Assembly (NCBI RefSeq): GCF_005222755.1
Contig: NZ_STGD01000010.1
Coordinates: forward strand, 62,001-126,000
From: Roseomonas sp. HF4
Lineage (GTDB): Bacteria > Pseudomonadota > Alphaproteobacteria > Acetobacterales > Acetobacteraceae
Length of the DNA: 64,000 nt
Direction: 5' to 3'
The notes under the pieces were generated by a model. That model saw only the letters and a list, made by a program, of their open reading frames with translations, did not search any database and was not told the origin of the DNA. The translations under genes were made by a program, and so were the position numbers. Shown in pieces: positions 26,911-34,872 of this stretch (positions are counted from its first letter, which is position 1; the number at the start of each line of letters is the position of its first letter).

Positions 26911-26965
26911 GCCGGCTTGTGGCCTCATCGCGGAGAAGATCGCAAGCACATACTGCCCCGCGGCG

Positions 26966-27700
26966 TCAGCCGCCGAGCGCGTGGATCAGCACCGCCGCGG
27001 CCACCGAGACGTTCAGGCTCTCGACCGGCCCGGCCGCCGGCAGCGTCACGCGCATGGCGCAGGCGGCGACGGTGGCGGCGCCGAGCCCCGTCTCCTCGTT
27101 GCCGAGCACGAGCGCGACGGGCGCCCGGCGGGGCACCGCCCCGGGCGGCACGCCGCCGCGCGCCACCGCGGCCACCGTCAGCATGGCGGGCGCCATGGCG
27201 CCAATCGCCACCGGCAGGTCGCGCACATGGAACAGCTCCAGCGCCTCGAGCCCGCCTTCCGAGGTGCGGAACGCCGCATCCGACAGCCCCGCCTGGCGCG
27301 GATCGCCGGACAGCAGCATGGCTCGACAGCCGAAGAAGGCGGCAGAGCGCGCGATGGCGCCGAGGTTGTGCGGATTGCCGATGCCGTCCAGCACCGGCGT
27401 CACGCGCGCCGCGCCGAAGGCGGCGGGCAGCGCCCGCGGGTCGAGCGCGGGCACGCTGCGCGGCAGGGCCAGCGCGACGATCCCGCCATGGTGCTGCGTG
27501 CCGGCGATGCGCGCGAGATCGGCGGCCGCGACCTCGCGATAAGGCCGGCGCAGCCGTGCCAGCACGGCGCAGTGCGGCCCGGCCTCCCGCCGCCGCTCCG
27601 GCGTGTGGAACAGGCGCATGACATCGGGGGCGCGCCGGGCGAAGACGGCCGCGACGGCGGCCGGGCCGCAATGCCGGTCGAGGTCGGGCGGCCGCGTCAC
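26966..27700 (-). CDS. TrmH/SpoU-family RNA 2'-O-methyltransferase
   Basis: SAM-dependent RNA ribose methyltransferase, cytoplasmic. The N-terminal ~85 residues resemble the L30e-like substrate-binding domain (VMRLFHTPERR, HHGGIVALA). The SPOUT domain carries all three motifs: LDGIGNPHNLGAIARSAAFF (~105-125), ALVLGNEETGLG (~190-202) and the knot ESLNVSVAAAVLIHAL (~225-240). The target (rRNA or tRNA position) cannot be told from sequence. It starts with GTG 27700, overlapping the dehydrogenase stop (GTGA), so it is co-translated with an unrelated catabolic gene. Confidence 0.9.
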   Translation of the reverse strand: MTRPPDLDRHCGPAAVAAVFARRAPDVMRLFHTPERRREAGPHCAVLARLRRPYREVAAADLARIAGTQHHGGIVALALPRSVPALDPRALPAAFGAARVTPVLDGIGNPHNLGAIARSAAFFGCRAMLLSGDPRQAGLSDAAFRTSEGGLEALELFHVRDLPVAIGAMAPAMLTVAAVARGGVPPGAVPRRAPVALVLGNEETGLGAATVAACAMRVTLPAAGPVESLNVSVAAAVLIHALGG

Positions 27701-28698
27701 GCGGCGCCGAGCGCCACCAGGCGCTGGTGCAGCGCGTCCGGAATCTCGACGCCCGCCGCCATCGCAGTCGTCGTCAGTGCGTCGCGGCGGCTGCCGGGCA
27801 GGCGCACGCCCTCCTCGGCCACCATGGCGGCGACGAAATCCTCGATGCGCCGCGCGAAGGCGTCGGCACCCGCCAGCGCGCCGGGGTCCACCACCAGCAG
27901 CGCCTGGCCGAGGCGCGGGCGGTTGCCCTCCTCCTCGAAGAAGCTGTCGGCCTCGAAGCCGAAGGCGGCGCCGGTCAGCGCGCAGCAGAGCAGTTCCACG
28001 ACCATCGCCAGCAGCGCGCCCTTGGTGCCGCCCATGGCGAGCATGGCTCCGGAGAGCGCCGCCTTGGCATCGGTGGTCGGCCGGCCCTCGGCATCGAGCG
28101 CCCAGCCTTCCGGGATCGGCCGGCCTTCCTTGGCGGCCACCATGATCTTGCCGCGCGCGACCTCGGACAGCGCCATGTCGATCACGAGCGGCGCCGCGTC
28201 GCGGCGGGGGAAGGCGGCGGCGACGGGGTTGGTGCCCATCAGCGGCCGCGCGCCGCCCGGCACCGGCATCGCCGCCGGCGAATTGGTGAAGGCGAGCGCG
28301 ACCAGCCCCTGCGCCGCCAGCCGCGCGACCGGCAGGCCCATGGCGCCGGAATGGTGCGAATTGGTGATGCCCGCGAAGGCCACGCCATGCGCCCGCGCGC
28401 GCCAGGCCGCTTCGTGTTCCGCCAGTGCCAGCGCCGGATAGGCGAGGCCGTGGCGCGCATCGACCAGCACCGCGCCGCCGCGTTCGTTGACGATGCGCGG
28501 CAGGGCGGCGCCGTCGGCGCGGCCGTTCTTCAGGAAGGCCGCGTATTGCGGCACGCGGGAGAGGCCATGGCCGGCCTGGCCCGCGGCCTCCGCCGCCGCC
28601 AGCGCGCGCGCCGTCGCCGCGGCCATGTCGGCCGAGGCGCCGGCGGCGGCGAGCGCGGCCCGCGCCAGCGCCTCGGCCTCGGTGAGCGTGAGGCGCAT
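27697..28698 (-). CDS. LDH2/MDH2-family NAD(P)-dependent dehydrogenase
   Basis: Oxidoreductase of the malate/L-lactate/sulfolactate dehydrogenase family (Ldh family, non-Rossmann). Family motifs seen: the N-terminal helical region with AAEAAGQAGHGLSRVPQY (~37-54), GHGLS and ITNSHHSGAMGLPVARLA (~110-127, catalytic His region), PLMGTNPVAAAFPR (~150) and GGTKGALLAMVVELL (~227). The length of 333 is normal. ComC, the (R)-sulfolactate dehydrogenase, belongs to this family. With suyAB-like genes 1.5 kb away and a Bug protein gene overlapping it (TGATG), a sulfolactate or related 2-hydroxyacid substrate is plausible. Malate or ureidoglycolate activity cannot be excluded. Confidence 0.88.
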   Translation of the reverse strand: MRLTLTEAEALARAALAAAGASADMAAATARALAAAEAAGQAGHGLSRVPQYAAFLKNGRADGAALPRIVNERGGAVLVDARHGLAYPALALAEHEAAWRARAHGVAFAGITNSHHSGAMGLPVARLAAQGLVALAFTNSPAAMPVPGGARPLMGTNPVAAAFPRRDAAPLVIDMALSEVARGKIMVAAKEGRPIPEGWALDAEGRPTTDAKAALSGAMLAMGGTKGALLAMVVELLCCALTGAAFGFEADSFFEEEGNRPRLGQALLVVDPGALAGADAFARRIEDFVAAMVAEEGVRLPGSRRDALTTTAMAAGVEIPDALHQRLVALGAA

Positions 28699-29675
28699 CA
28701 ATCCACCCTGAGCCCGGCTTCCTGGATCAACCGCGCCCAGCGTTCCGTCTCGGCCGTGACATGCGCGAGCGAGCGCGCGCGATCCCAGCCTTCCACCGTG
28801 AAGCCGCCTTCCTCCGCGCGGCGGGTCACGCCGGGGTCGCGGATGGCGCGCAACGTGTCGCGCTCGAGCTGCGCGAGCACCGGCGCCGGCACAGCGCTGT
28901 GCGCCATCACCGCCGTCCAGTTCGTCATCTCGAGCCCGGGCTGGCCGAGCTCCTTCACGGTCGGCACATCGGGCAGCAGCGCGTGCCGCGCGGCCGAGGT
29001 GATGGCCAGCGGCCGCAGCATCCCCGCGCGCACCTGGCCGATGCATTCCGGCAGGTTCGCCACCACGAAGTCGATGTTGCCGGCGACGAGGTCGGTGATG
29101 ACCGGCGCGCCGCCGCGATAGGGCACGTGCGCGATGCGGTCGCCCGCGCCGGTCGCGCGGCGGAACAGCTCAAGCCCGAGATGCGGCGGCGAGCCGTTGC
29201 CCGAGGACCCGCCGTTGAGCTGGCGCGTGCGCGCCTGCTGCACGAAGGCGGCGAAGTCGCGCGCCGGGTTCTTCTCGGCGTTCACGACCACGACCAGCGG
29301 CAGCGAGCCGAGCACCGAGATCGTCGTGAGATCGCGGCGGAAGTCGAAGGGCGGGTTCGGGATGAGCGTCGCGTTCACCGTGTGCGTCATGGTGATGGCG
29401 AGCAGCGTGTGGCCGTCGGGCGGGCTCTTGACCGCCGCATCGGCGCCGATCTGTGCCGACCCGCCGGGGCGGTTCTCGATCACCACCGGCTTGCCCCAGA
29501 TCTCGGACAGCTTCGCGCCGACCAGGCGGGCCATGATGTCGGTCAGCCCGCCGGGCGGGAAAGGCACGATGTAGCGGACGTTCTGGCTCGGGAAGGCGGC
29601 CTGCGCGCGGGAAGCGGCGGGCAGCAGCGCCGCGGCGGGCGCTGCCGCTAGCAGGTTGCGGCGGTTGAACATCAT
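28698..29675 (-). CDS. Bug/TctC-family tripartite tricarboxylate transporter binding protein
   Basis: Periplasmic receptor that captures a carboxylate for a TTT carrier. MMFNRRNLLAAAPAAALLPA is a Tat-like signal cleaved near AQA (~27). Mature hallmarks follow: VRYIVPFPPGGLTDIMARLV (~33-52), VVIENRPGGSAQIGADAAV (~64-82), GNGSPPHLGLELF, HVPYRGGAPVITDLVAGNID (~175-194) and LPDVPTVKELG. The length is 325. ATG 29675 has a good GGGAGGAA site. No TctA/TctB membrane genes are in the window, so it is an orphan receptor here. The stop overlaps the dehydrogenase start. Confidence 0.93.
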   Translation of the reverse strand: MMFNRRNLLAAAPAAALLPAASRAQAAFPSQNVRYIVPFPPGGLTDIMARLVGAKLSEIWGKPVVIENRPGGSAQIGADAAVKSPPDGHTLLAITMTHTVNATLIPNPPFDFRRDLTTISVLGSLPLVVVVNAEKNPARDFAAFVQQARTRQLNGGSSGNGSPPHLGLELFRRATGAGDRIAHVPYRGGAPVITDLVAGNIDFVVANLPECIGQVRAGMLRPLAITSAARHALLPDVPTVKELGQPGLEMTNWTAVMAHSAVPAPVLAQLERDTLRAIRDPGVTRRAEEGGFTVEGWDRARSLAHVTAETERWARLIQEAGLRVD

Positions 29676-29817
29676 GCAAGGTTCCTCCCGTGAATGTCGT
29701 TGCGGCGATGCTAGCCCATGGCCGCAACGGATGGCGAGACGCGCGCGCCGCGTTTCCGCGACGCTCCGCCGGGTTCCCGGAGTAGGATCGGTGCGGCGGC
29801 AGCAGGGAGGCCACGCC

Positions 29818-30120
29818 ATGTCCGCTTGCAACATCGTCCGCTTCCGCGTGAAGCACGGCGCGGAGGAAGCCTTCGTCGAGGCGCACCGCAAGGCGAGCAC
29901 CGACTGGCCGGGCTTCCAGCGCGCCATGCTGGTGCGCACGGGGGATCGCGTCTTCTGCTTCGTCGGCCTCTGGGCCGACATGGAGAAGATGGCCGCGGCG
30001 CGGCCGCAGATGATCGCGGTGCTCGACAGCTTCCGCGACACGCTCGAGGATTTGGGCGGCGGGCTCGGTGTCACCGACCCGGCCTCGGGCGCGGTGGTGT
30101 TCGACACCGCGGCGCAGTGA
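29818..30120 (+). CDS. Small ABM-like ferredoxin-fold protein
   Basis: A 100-residue protein of the dimeric alpha/beta-barrel type, similar to antibiotic-biosynthesis monooxygenase (ABM) domains. IVRFRVKHGAEEAFVEAHRK, the PGFQRAMLVRTGDRVFCFVG strand pair and a helix MIAVLDSFRDTLEDL follow the fold order. No clear catalytic residues stand out, so the function is unknown. ATG 29818 has AGGGAGG upstream. It is transcribed divergently from the Bug protein gene and is convergent with the suyB-like gene; a hairpin at 30125-30153 separates them. Confidence 0.75.
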   Translation: MSACNIVRFRVKHGAEEAFVEAHRKASTDWPGFQRAMLVRTGDRVFCFVGLWADMEKMAAARPQMIAVLDSFRDTLEDLGGGLGVTDPASGAVVFDTAAQ

Positions 30121-30124
30121 CGAT

Positions 30125-30153
30125 GGGGCCGGCGGCGTGAGACCACCGGCCCC
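30125..30153. terminator. Bidirectional terminator-like hairpin
   Basis: GGGGCCGG (30125-30132) pairs perfectly with CCGGCCCC (30146-30153) across a 13-base loop. It lies exactly in the 39-bp gap between two convergent stop codons. There is no T run, so it may act with Rho or as an mRNA end stabiliser. Confidence 0.55.
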
Positions 30154-30159
30154 GGCGCG

Positions 30160-31335
30160 TCACGCGCTCTCGTACAGCCGCGTCAGGCTGAATTCGCGGT
30201 GGCCGAGGATCTCGGCCGCCGTGTGCTGGCCGTCCGCGGTGCGGACGATGCAGTCGAGCAGCGCCTCGCCGGCATCGTCCATGTTCATCTTGCGCTGCAG
30301 GATGCCGGTCACGTCGACATCGACATGCTCGGACATGGTGCGCATCGTCCGCGGGTTCGCCGTCAGCTTGATCACCGGCACGATCGGGTTGCCGATGACG
30401 TTGCCCTGGCCGGTCGGGAAGGTGTGCACCGCGAAGCCCGAGGCCGCGCAGAGCGTGACCATCTCGGCCGCCGCGGAGGACGAATCCATGAACCACAGCC
30501 CCGGATGCGTCGGCTCCTCGGCCTTGTCGAGCACGCCGTCCACCGTGCACTTCTTGCCGATCTTCTGGATGTTGCCGAGCGCCTTCTCCTCGATGGTGGT
30601 CAGGCCACCCTCGATGTTGCCCTTGGTGGGCTGGCTGTCGGACAGGTCGGAGGTCTTGTTCGCCTCGACGATGGCCTGGTAGCGGTCGAACATCCGCATG
30701 AATTCGGCGCGGATCTCGGGCGTCTTGCACCGGGCAGCCACCAGATGCTCGCCGCCGGTGAGTTCCGTCGTCTCGCCGAAGACCAACGTGTTGCCATTCG
30801 CCCAGAGCTTGTCGAAGGAGTTGCCGACGGTGGGGCAGGACGCGAGGCCCGAGGTGGTGTCGCTCTCGCCGCACTTGGTGCTGACCCAGAGGTCGACCAT
30901 CGGCGCGCGCGTCTTCTTGAGCGCCGTCGCGTACTTCACCATGCGATAGGCGGCGCGCGAGGCGGCGGCGATGGTGTTGATGTCGCCGTTCTGCTCGATG
31001 GCGAAGAACTCGACCGGCTTGCCGGTCTTGGCGATGCCTTCCGCCACCTTGCCGGCCCAGCCGAGTTCGATCCCGATCACCACCACCGCGGCGACGTTCG
31101 GGTTGCAGCCCGTGCCGATGATGGTGCGGAAATGCAGGTCGAGGTCCGCGCCGAACTGCAGCCGCCCATAGGCGTGCGGGATGGCGAGCGTGCCCTGGAT
31201 GTTGCGCGCCACGCCCTCGGCCGCGGCGTTGGAGATGTCGTCCACCGGCAGGATCAGGACGTGGTTGCGCACGCCCATGCGGCCGTTGTCGCGGCGCCAG
31301 CCTTCGAAGGTCGCGTTCTTGAGGTCGATGCCCAT
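30160..31335 (-). CDS. suyB: UxaA-family lyase/dehydratase large subunit, likely sulfolactate sulfo-lyase beta (SuyB)
   Basis: Altronate/galactarate dehydratase-type enzyme with an Fe-S site, split from its SAF-domain partner encoded just upstream. I recognise it as closest to SuyB, which with SuyA splits (R)-sulfolactate to pyruvate and sulfite. Segments seen: [60 protein letters not shown] (~150-170), [20 protein letters not shown] and [20 protein letters not shown]. Conserved cysteines in TKCGESD and VTLCAAS could ligate a cluster. The length of 391 fits SuyB; full-length UxaA is ~495 because it includes the SAF part. Sulfolactate as the substrate is family inference; another sugar acid is the main alternative. 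Confidence 0.7.
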   Translation of the reverse strand: MGIDLKNATFEGWRRDNGRMGVRNHVLILPVDDISNAAAEGVARNIQGTLAIPHAYGRLQFGADLDLHFRTIIGTGCNPNVAAVVVIGIELGWAGKVAEGIAKTGKPVEFFAIEQNGDINTIAAASRAAYRMVKYATALKKTRAPMVDLWVSTKCGESDTTSGLASCPTVGNSFDKLWANGNTLVFGETTELTGGEHLVAARCKTPEIRAEFMRMFDRYQAIVEANKTSDLSDSQPTKGNIEGGLTTIEEKALGNIQKIGKKCTVDGVLDKAEEPTHPGLWFMDSSSAAAEMVTLCAASGFAVHTFPTGQGNVIGNPIVPVIKLTANPRTMRTMSEHVDVDVTGILQRKMNMDDAGEALLDCIVRTADGQHTAAEILGHREFSLTRLYESA

Positions 31336-31348
31336 GATCGCTTCTCCC

Positions 31349-31633
31349 TTACCAGCGCTTCGTCTTGACGTTGTGCACGTGCAGGTGCTCGCCTGCGCCG
31401 ATGTCCTTGACCGCCTTACCGATGTCCACGCCGTACTTCATGATCGTGTCGCCGTTGCCGATCGCCTTGATCGCGAGCTTGTGACCGATCGGGATGTCGT
31501 TCTTGGCGTCGAACTCGATCAGCTTGTCCTGGTCCATGATCCAGCCGGTCAGCTTGGTGCCGGCCTTCAGGTTCTCGACCACGACCACGCCGACGCTGTC
31601 GCCTTCGTCGTGGACGACGAAATGGATCGTCAT
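31349..31633 (-). CDS. suyA: SAF-domain small subunit, likely sulfolactate sulfo-lyase alpha (SuyA)
   Basis: Small 94-residue SAF-fold subunit that completes the active enzyme with the downstream large subunit (13-bp gap). Sequence: [40 protein letters not shown] (~47-66) and the C-terminus [12 protein letters not shown], which I associate with SuyA-type proteins. The IGHKLAI and KYGVDIG segments are the usual SAF/UxaA N-terminal pattern. ATG 31633 has a strong GGGGAGGAAG site. A sigma70-like promoter lies 32-60 bp upstream. It is the first gene of the pair and divergent from a GntR regulator. Confidence 0.72.
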   Translation of the reverse strand: MTIHFVVHDEGDSVGVVVVENLKAGTKLTGWIMDQDKLIEFDAKNDIPIGHKLAIKAIGNGDTIMKYGVDIGKAVKDIGAGEHLHVHNVKTKRW

Positions 31634-31664
31634 CGCTTCCTCCCCTCTCCGTTTGGGTGGCGGG

Positions 31665-31710
31665 ACGCTACGCCGCGCTTGACCGGCAGTCAACTAGATG
31701 AGTTAGATGA
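31665..31710. promoter_or_regulatory. suyAB promoter with candidate GntR operator
   Basis: On the minus strand TTGACT (31693-31688), 17 bp and TAGCGT (31670-31665) form a good sigma70 promoter for suyAB. Overlapping its upstream edge is AACT-N5-AGTT (31692-31704), and the 7-mer TAGATGA occurs twice, at 31695-31701 and 31704-31710. These sit between the divergent suyA and GntR genes, the expected place for an autoregulatory operator. Confidence 0.5.
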
Positions 31711-31714
31711 CTGT

Positions 31715-32461
31715 GTGAACGCGGAACCGCCCCTCTGGCGCATGATCCGGGATTCGCTGGAGGCGGCGCTGGCCGCCGGCGAATACCCGGCCGGGACGCC
31801 CCTCCCCTCCGAGGCGAAGCTCGCCGCCCGCTTCGGCTGCGCCATCGGCACCGTGCGCCGCGCGGTGGACGAGCTGGTGGCCGCGCGTGCCCTGGTGCGC
31901 CGGCAGGGCCGCGGCACCTTCGTGCCCGACCACGATGCCATGGCGCGCCTGCCGCATGACGGGCCGGACCGCACCGCCTTCTACTTTTTCCACATCCGCC
32001 CCGAGGACGGCGCCCGCCTGCCGCCCGAGACCGAGCTGCTGGACTTCCGCGCCGGCCTTCCCTGCCCTGCCTGGATCGCGCCGCATCTCGGCATCGCGGC
32101 CCGGGCGCCGATGATCTTCGCGCGGAACCTGCAGCGGATCGGCGGGCGCGCGGTCGCGCTCGACGAGCTCTGGCTGCCGCGCGCGCTGTTCCCCGGGCTC
32201 GATCGCGCCGGCTTCGCGGGGCGGGACGGCACGGTCTACGGCCTCTATCAGAAGCGGTTCGGGCATTCCGTGATCCGCACGGACGAAAGGCTGAAGGCGG
32301 TGCCCGCGCCGGCCGAGGCCGCCACTGCCTTCGACCTGGCGCCGGGTGCGCCGGTGCTGCGCATCCTGCGCGTCGCCTACGCGATCGGCGACCGCCCGGT
32401 GGAATTGCGCATCTCCCATGCGGACACGCGGGAGCATGAATACTTCAACACCCTGGCCTGA
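31715..32461 (+). CDS. GntR/HutC-family transcriptional regulator with UTRA domain
   Basis: DNA-binding regulator, probably of the divergent suyAB-like genes. The winged helix-turn-helix occupies the N-terminus (LWRMIRDSLEAALAAGEYPA, then LPSEAKLAARFGCAIGTVRR at ~30-50, RRQGRGTFV at ~63). The C-terminal UTRA effector domain ends FDLAPGAPVLRILRVAYAIG and VELRISHADTREHEY. The length is 248. GTG 31715 is chosen because it preserves the first helix; the next ATG (31742) would truncate it. There is no clear ribosome-binding site, and a TTGACC at 31679 would place transcription close to the GTG, so a leaderless mRNA is possible. The ligand is unknown. Confidence 0.85.
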   Translation: MNAEPPLWRMIRDSLEAALAAGEYPAGTPLPSEAKLAARFGCAIGTVRRAVDELVAARALVRRQGRGTFVPDHDAMARLPHDGPDRTAFYFFHIRPEDGARLPPETELLDFRAGLPCPAWIAPHLGIAARAPMIFARNLQRIGGRAVALDELWLPRALFPGLDRAGFAGRDGTVYGLYQKRFGHSVIRTDERLKAVPAPAEAATAFDLAPGAPVLRILRVAYAIGDRPVELRISHADTREHEYFNTLA

Positions 32462-32500
32462 CGTGGCACAGATCGGGCCCTGACCCGCGGGAGAGAGAGC

Positions 32501-33355
32501 ATGGCCGGCGTCTTCTGGTACGATGGCACCTGGACGACCGAGGAGCCGAAGATCGTCGGCCCCATGGACCACGCCTTCTGGCTGGGCTCGGTGATCTTCG
32601 ACGGCGCGCGCGCCATCCGCGGCCATGCGCCCGACCTCGGCCGCCATGCCGCGCGCTGCGTGGCCTCCGCCCGGTCGATGCTGATGAAGCCGACCCGCAC
32701 CGCCGAGGAGATCGAGGCGCTCTGCCGCGAGGGCATCCGCCGCATGGGGCCCGAGGCCGAGCTCTATGTCCGGCCGATGTTCTTCATCCGCAAGGGCCTC
32801 GGCGCCGCGCGACCGGACCCGGACAGCACGGACTTCATCCTGTCGGTCTACGACGCGCCGATCCCGAAATGGGCGGGCTTCTCGGCCGTCATGGCACCGT
32901 TCCGCCGCCCGGCGCCGGACATGGCGCCTACCGATGCGAAGGCGTCCTGCCTCTATCCGAACGGTGCGCGCGCCTCGGCCTTCGCCGCCGCGCAGGGCGC
33001 CGACAATGCGGTGATGTGCGACGCGCTCGGCCACGTGGCGGAATTCGCCTCGGCCAACCTGTGGTTCGCCAAGGACGGCCAGGTGATCACGCCTGCGGTC
33101 AACCACACCTTCCTCAACGGCATCACGCGCCAGCGCGTGCTGGCGCTGTTCGCCGATGCCGGCGTGGCGGTGCAGGAACGTACGGTGAAGCCGGGCGAGC
33201 TCGAGACGGCGGACGAGATCTTCTCGACCGGCAACTATGCCAAGGTGCAGCCCTGCACGCGCTACAACGGGCGTGACATGCAGATCGGCCGCTTCACGAC
33301 GCAGGCGCGGGACATGTACTGGCGCTGGATGGAAGCGGGCGAGAAGCTGGTCTGA
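32501..33355 (+). CDS. Class IV PLP aminotransferase (branched-chain type)
   Basis: Fold-type IV PLP enzyme related to branched-chain amino acid transaminases. WYDGTWTTEEPKIVGPMDHA is the typical N-terminus, LYVRPMFF (~88) the substrate-side strand and APTDAKASCLYPNGARASAF (~145-165) contains the likely Schiff-base Lys; ALGHVAEFASANLWF and NHTFLNGITRQRVLAL (~200-220) are the cofactor signature. The length of 284 is slightly below IlvE (~308). ATG 32501 has GGAGAGAGAG upstream. It is 39 bp after the GntR gene and may be co-transcribed. In this context it could feed an oxo-acid (for instance cysteate to sulfopyruvate), but that is conjecture. A repeat follows. Confidence 0.88.
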   Translation: MAGVFWYDGTWTTEEPKIVGPMDHAFWLGSVIFDGARAIRGHAPDLGRHAARCVASARSMLMKPTRTAEEIEALCREGIRRMGPEAELYVRPMFFIRKGLGAARPDPDSTDFILSVYDAPIPKWAGFSAVMAPFRRPAPDMAPTDAKASCLYPNGARASAFAAAQGADNAVMCDALGHVAEFASANLWFAKDGQVITPAVNHTFLNGITRQRVLALFADAGVAVQERTVKPGELETADEIFSTGNYAKVQPCTRYNGRDMQIGRFTTQARDMYWRWMEAGEKLV

Positions 33356-33365
33356 GGTGGACGAT

Positions 33366-33495
33366 GCGGGGGAGGGGAACCTCCCCCGCGCCCCCTCCTT
33401 TTTTTGCATCTGGGGTCCGTCCTGGGAGGTTCGGTCCCAAATGCCAAGGAAGGTTGAGGGGGGTCCGGGGAGAGAAGTTCCCTTATCCCCCCGCC
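33366..33495 (+). repeat. Structured intergenic repeat, family 1, copy B
   Basis: About 130 bp in the gap between two convergent genes, starting 10 bp after one stop and ending 3 bp before the other. The left hairpin 33366-33389 has a perfect 10-bp stem with loop GGAA; the right hairpin (~33467-33491) has loop TTCC. The central stem pairs TGGGG-TCC with GGTCCCA, different bases from copy A but the same pairing. Confidence 0.85.
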
Positions 33496-33498
33496 TTT

Positions 33499-34740
33499 TC
33501 AGCCCCGGTGCAGCACCGCGCGCTGCCGCGTCACCGTCCGCTTCCCGCGCTTGTACGCCATCAGCACGGGCGCCACGGTGCGCAGCGCCATCTCCGGCGT
33601 CTCCGCATCCAGCACCACCAGGTCGGCCGGGTTGCCGACCGCCACGCCGTAGTCCGGCAACCGCATCAGCCGCGCCGCGTCCTTCGTCGTCATGTCCCAC
33701 ACCGCGCGCACCTCGGGGTCCGACCCGCGATGCGTCACGATCGCCTGCATGTTCGCCTGGCGCAGCAACTGCCCGTCGCCGAACGGGGTGAAGGGGTTGA
33801 GGATGTTGTTCGACGCGACCGAGCACAGCACGCCGCGCTCGGCCAGCGCATTCGCGTCCACCACGTTGCGCGGCACGTCGCGGTCCATGTGCCGGCCGCC
33901 GAGGTAGAGGTCGGTCGCGGTCAGGACCGTCAGCGCCACGCCGGCGCCGGCCATGCGGCGTGCCGCCTCCTCCAGCCGCGGTGGCGCGGCGGCGGCCAGC
34001 TTCGTGACATGCCCGACCGCGACGCGCCCACCCCAGCCGTATTGCTCCGTCAGGTCGCAGACGAGCAGCGTGTCGAGGTCATCGGCCGAGACGCCGCTGT
34101 CGAGATGCATGTCGATGTCGACGTCGAATTCGCGCGCCATCTCGAATACGCGGCGGATCTGCGCGGCGCGGTCGGTGTCGTAGTTGGGTGCGGCACCGAC
34201 CACGGTCGCGCCGTTGCGCAGCGCCGCCACCATCAGCTCGTCCGTGCCAGGATTGTTGGTCAGCCCCTCCTGCGGCATGACGCAGATCTCGAGGTCGATC
34301 GCCCAGGCGTATCGCTCGACCAGCGCCTTCACGCCCTCGAGTCCGCGCAGCCCGACCCTGGGGTCGACCTCGACATGCGTGCGCATGCGCGTCGCGCCGT
34401 GCAGGATGCAGTTCTCCAGCGTGCGGGACGCGCGCTCGGTGACGTCCTCGACCGCGAAGGTGTGCTTGACGTCGGAGACGCGTTCCATGGCGCGATGCGG
34501 GTGGCGGGACGCCTCGCAGGCGCAGCGCGCCAGGATGCAGGATTTGTCGAGGTGGATGTGCGTCTCGACGAAGCCCGAGCAGACCAGCCGGCCGCCGCCC
34601 TCGGCCTCCTCCCGCGCCGTGCCGGGCAGGTCGCGCGCGATGGCGGCGATACGCCCGCCCGCCACGCCGACATCGACCGGCGGCGCATCCGGCTTCGCCT
34701 CGGGCAGGCGCACCTCGCGCAGGATCAGATCGAAGTCCAT
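33499..34740 (-). CDS. Amidohydrolase-superfamily protein (cytosine-deaminase-like)
   Basis: Metal-dependent hydrolase of the amidohydrolase superfamily, 413 residues. The metal site is visible: the first-strand motif SGFVETHIHLDKSCIL (~55-70, HxH), DMHLDSG (~205), VGHVTKL (~240) and an aspartate in the NNILNPF region (~300). This HLDK version is typical of cytosine deaminase and related N-acyl or isoguanine deaminases. The substrate cannot be assigned. ATG 34740 has GGAGGGG upstream. It is divergent from the Bug protein gene at 34873 with a 132-bp shared promoter region, so the receptor may import its substrate. Confidence 0.88.
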   Translation of the reverse strand: MDFDLILREVRLPEAKPDAPPVDVGVAGGRIAAIARDLPGTAREEAEGGGRLVCSGFVETHIHLDKSCILARCACEASRHPHRAMERVSDVKHTFAVEDVTERASRTLENCILHGATRMRTHVEVDPRVGLRGLEGVKALVERYAWAIDLEICVMPQEGLTNNPGTDELMVAALRNGATVVGAAPNYDTDRAAQIRRVFEMAREFDVDIDMHLDSGVSADDLDTLLVCDLTEQYGWGGRVAVGHVTKLAAAAPPRLEEAARRMAGAGVALTVLTATDLYLGGRHMDRDVPRNVVDANALAERGVLCSVASNNILNPFTPFGDGQLLRQANMQAIVTHRGSDPEVRAVWDMTTKDAARLMRLPDYGVAVGNPADLVVLDAETPEMALRTVAPVLMAYKRGKRTVTRQRAVLHRG

Positions 34741-34872
34741 GGCCCCTCCGGCAGCAGCTGGCGCATCGAACCATGTTGGCCGGGGCGCGTCGATGGCGCG
34801 TACCTTGCATCCTGCGTGCCATCGTACCCCGCGCGACGTCGCGTCGCGCCCCCAAGCCCTGTCGGAGACACC

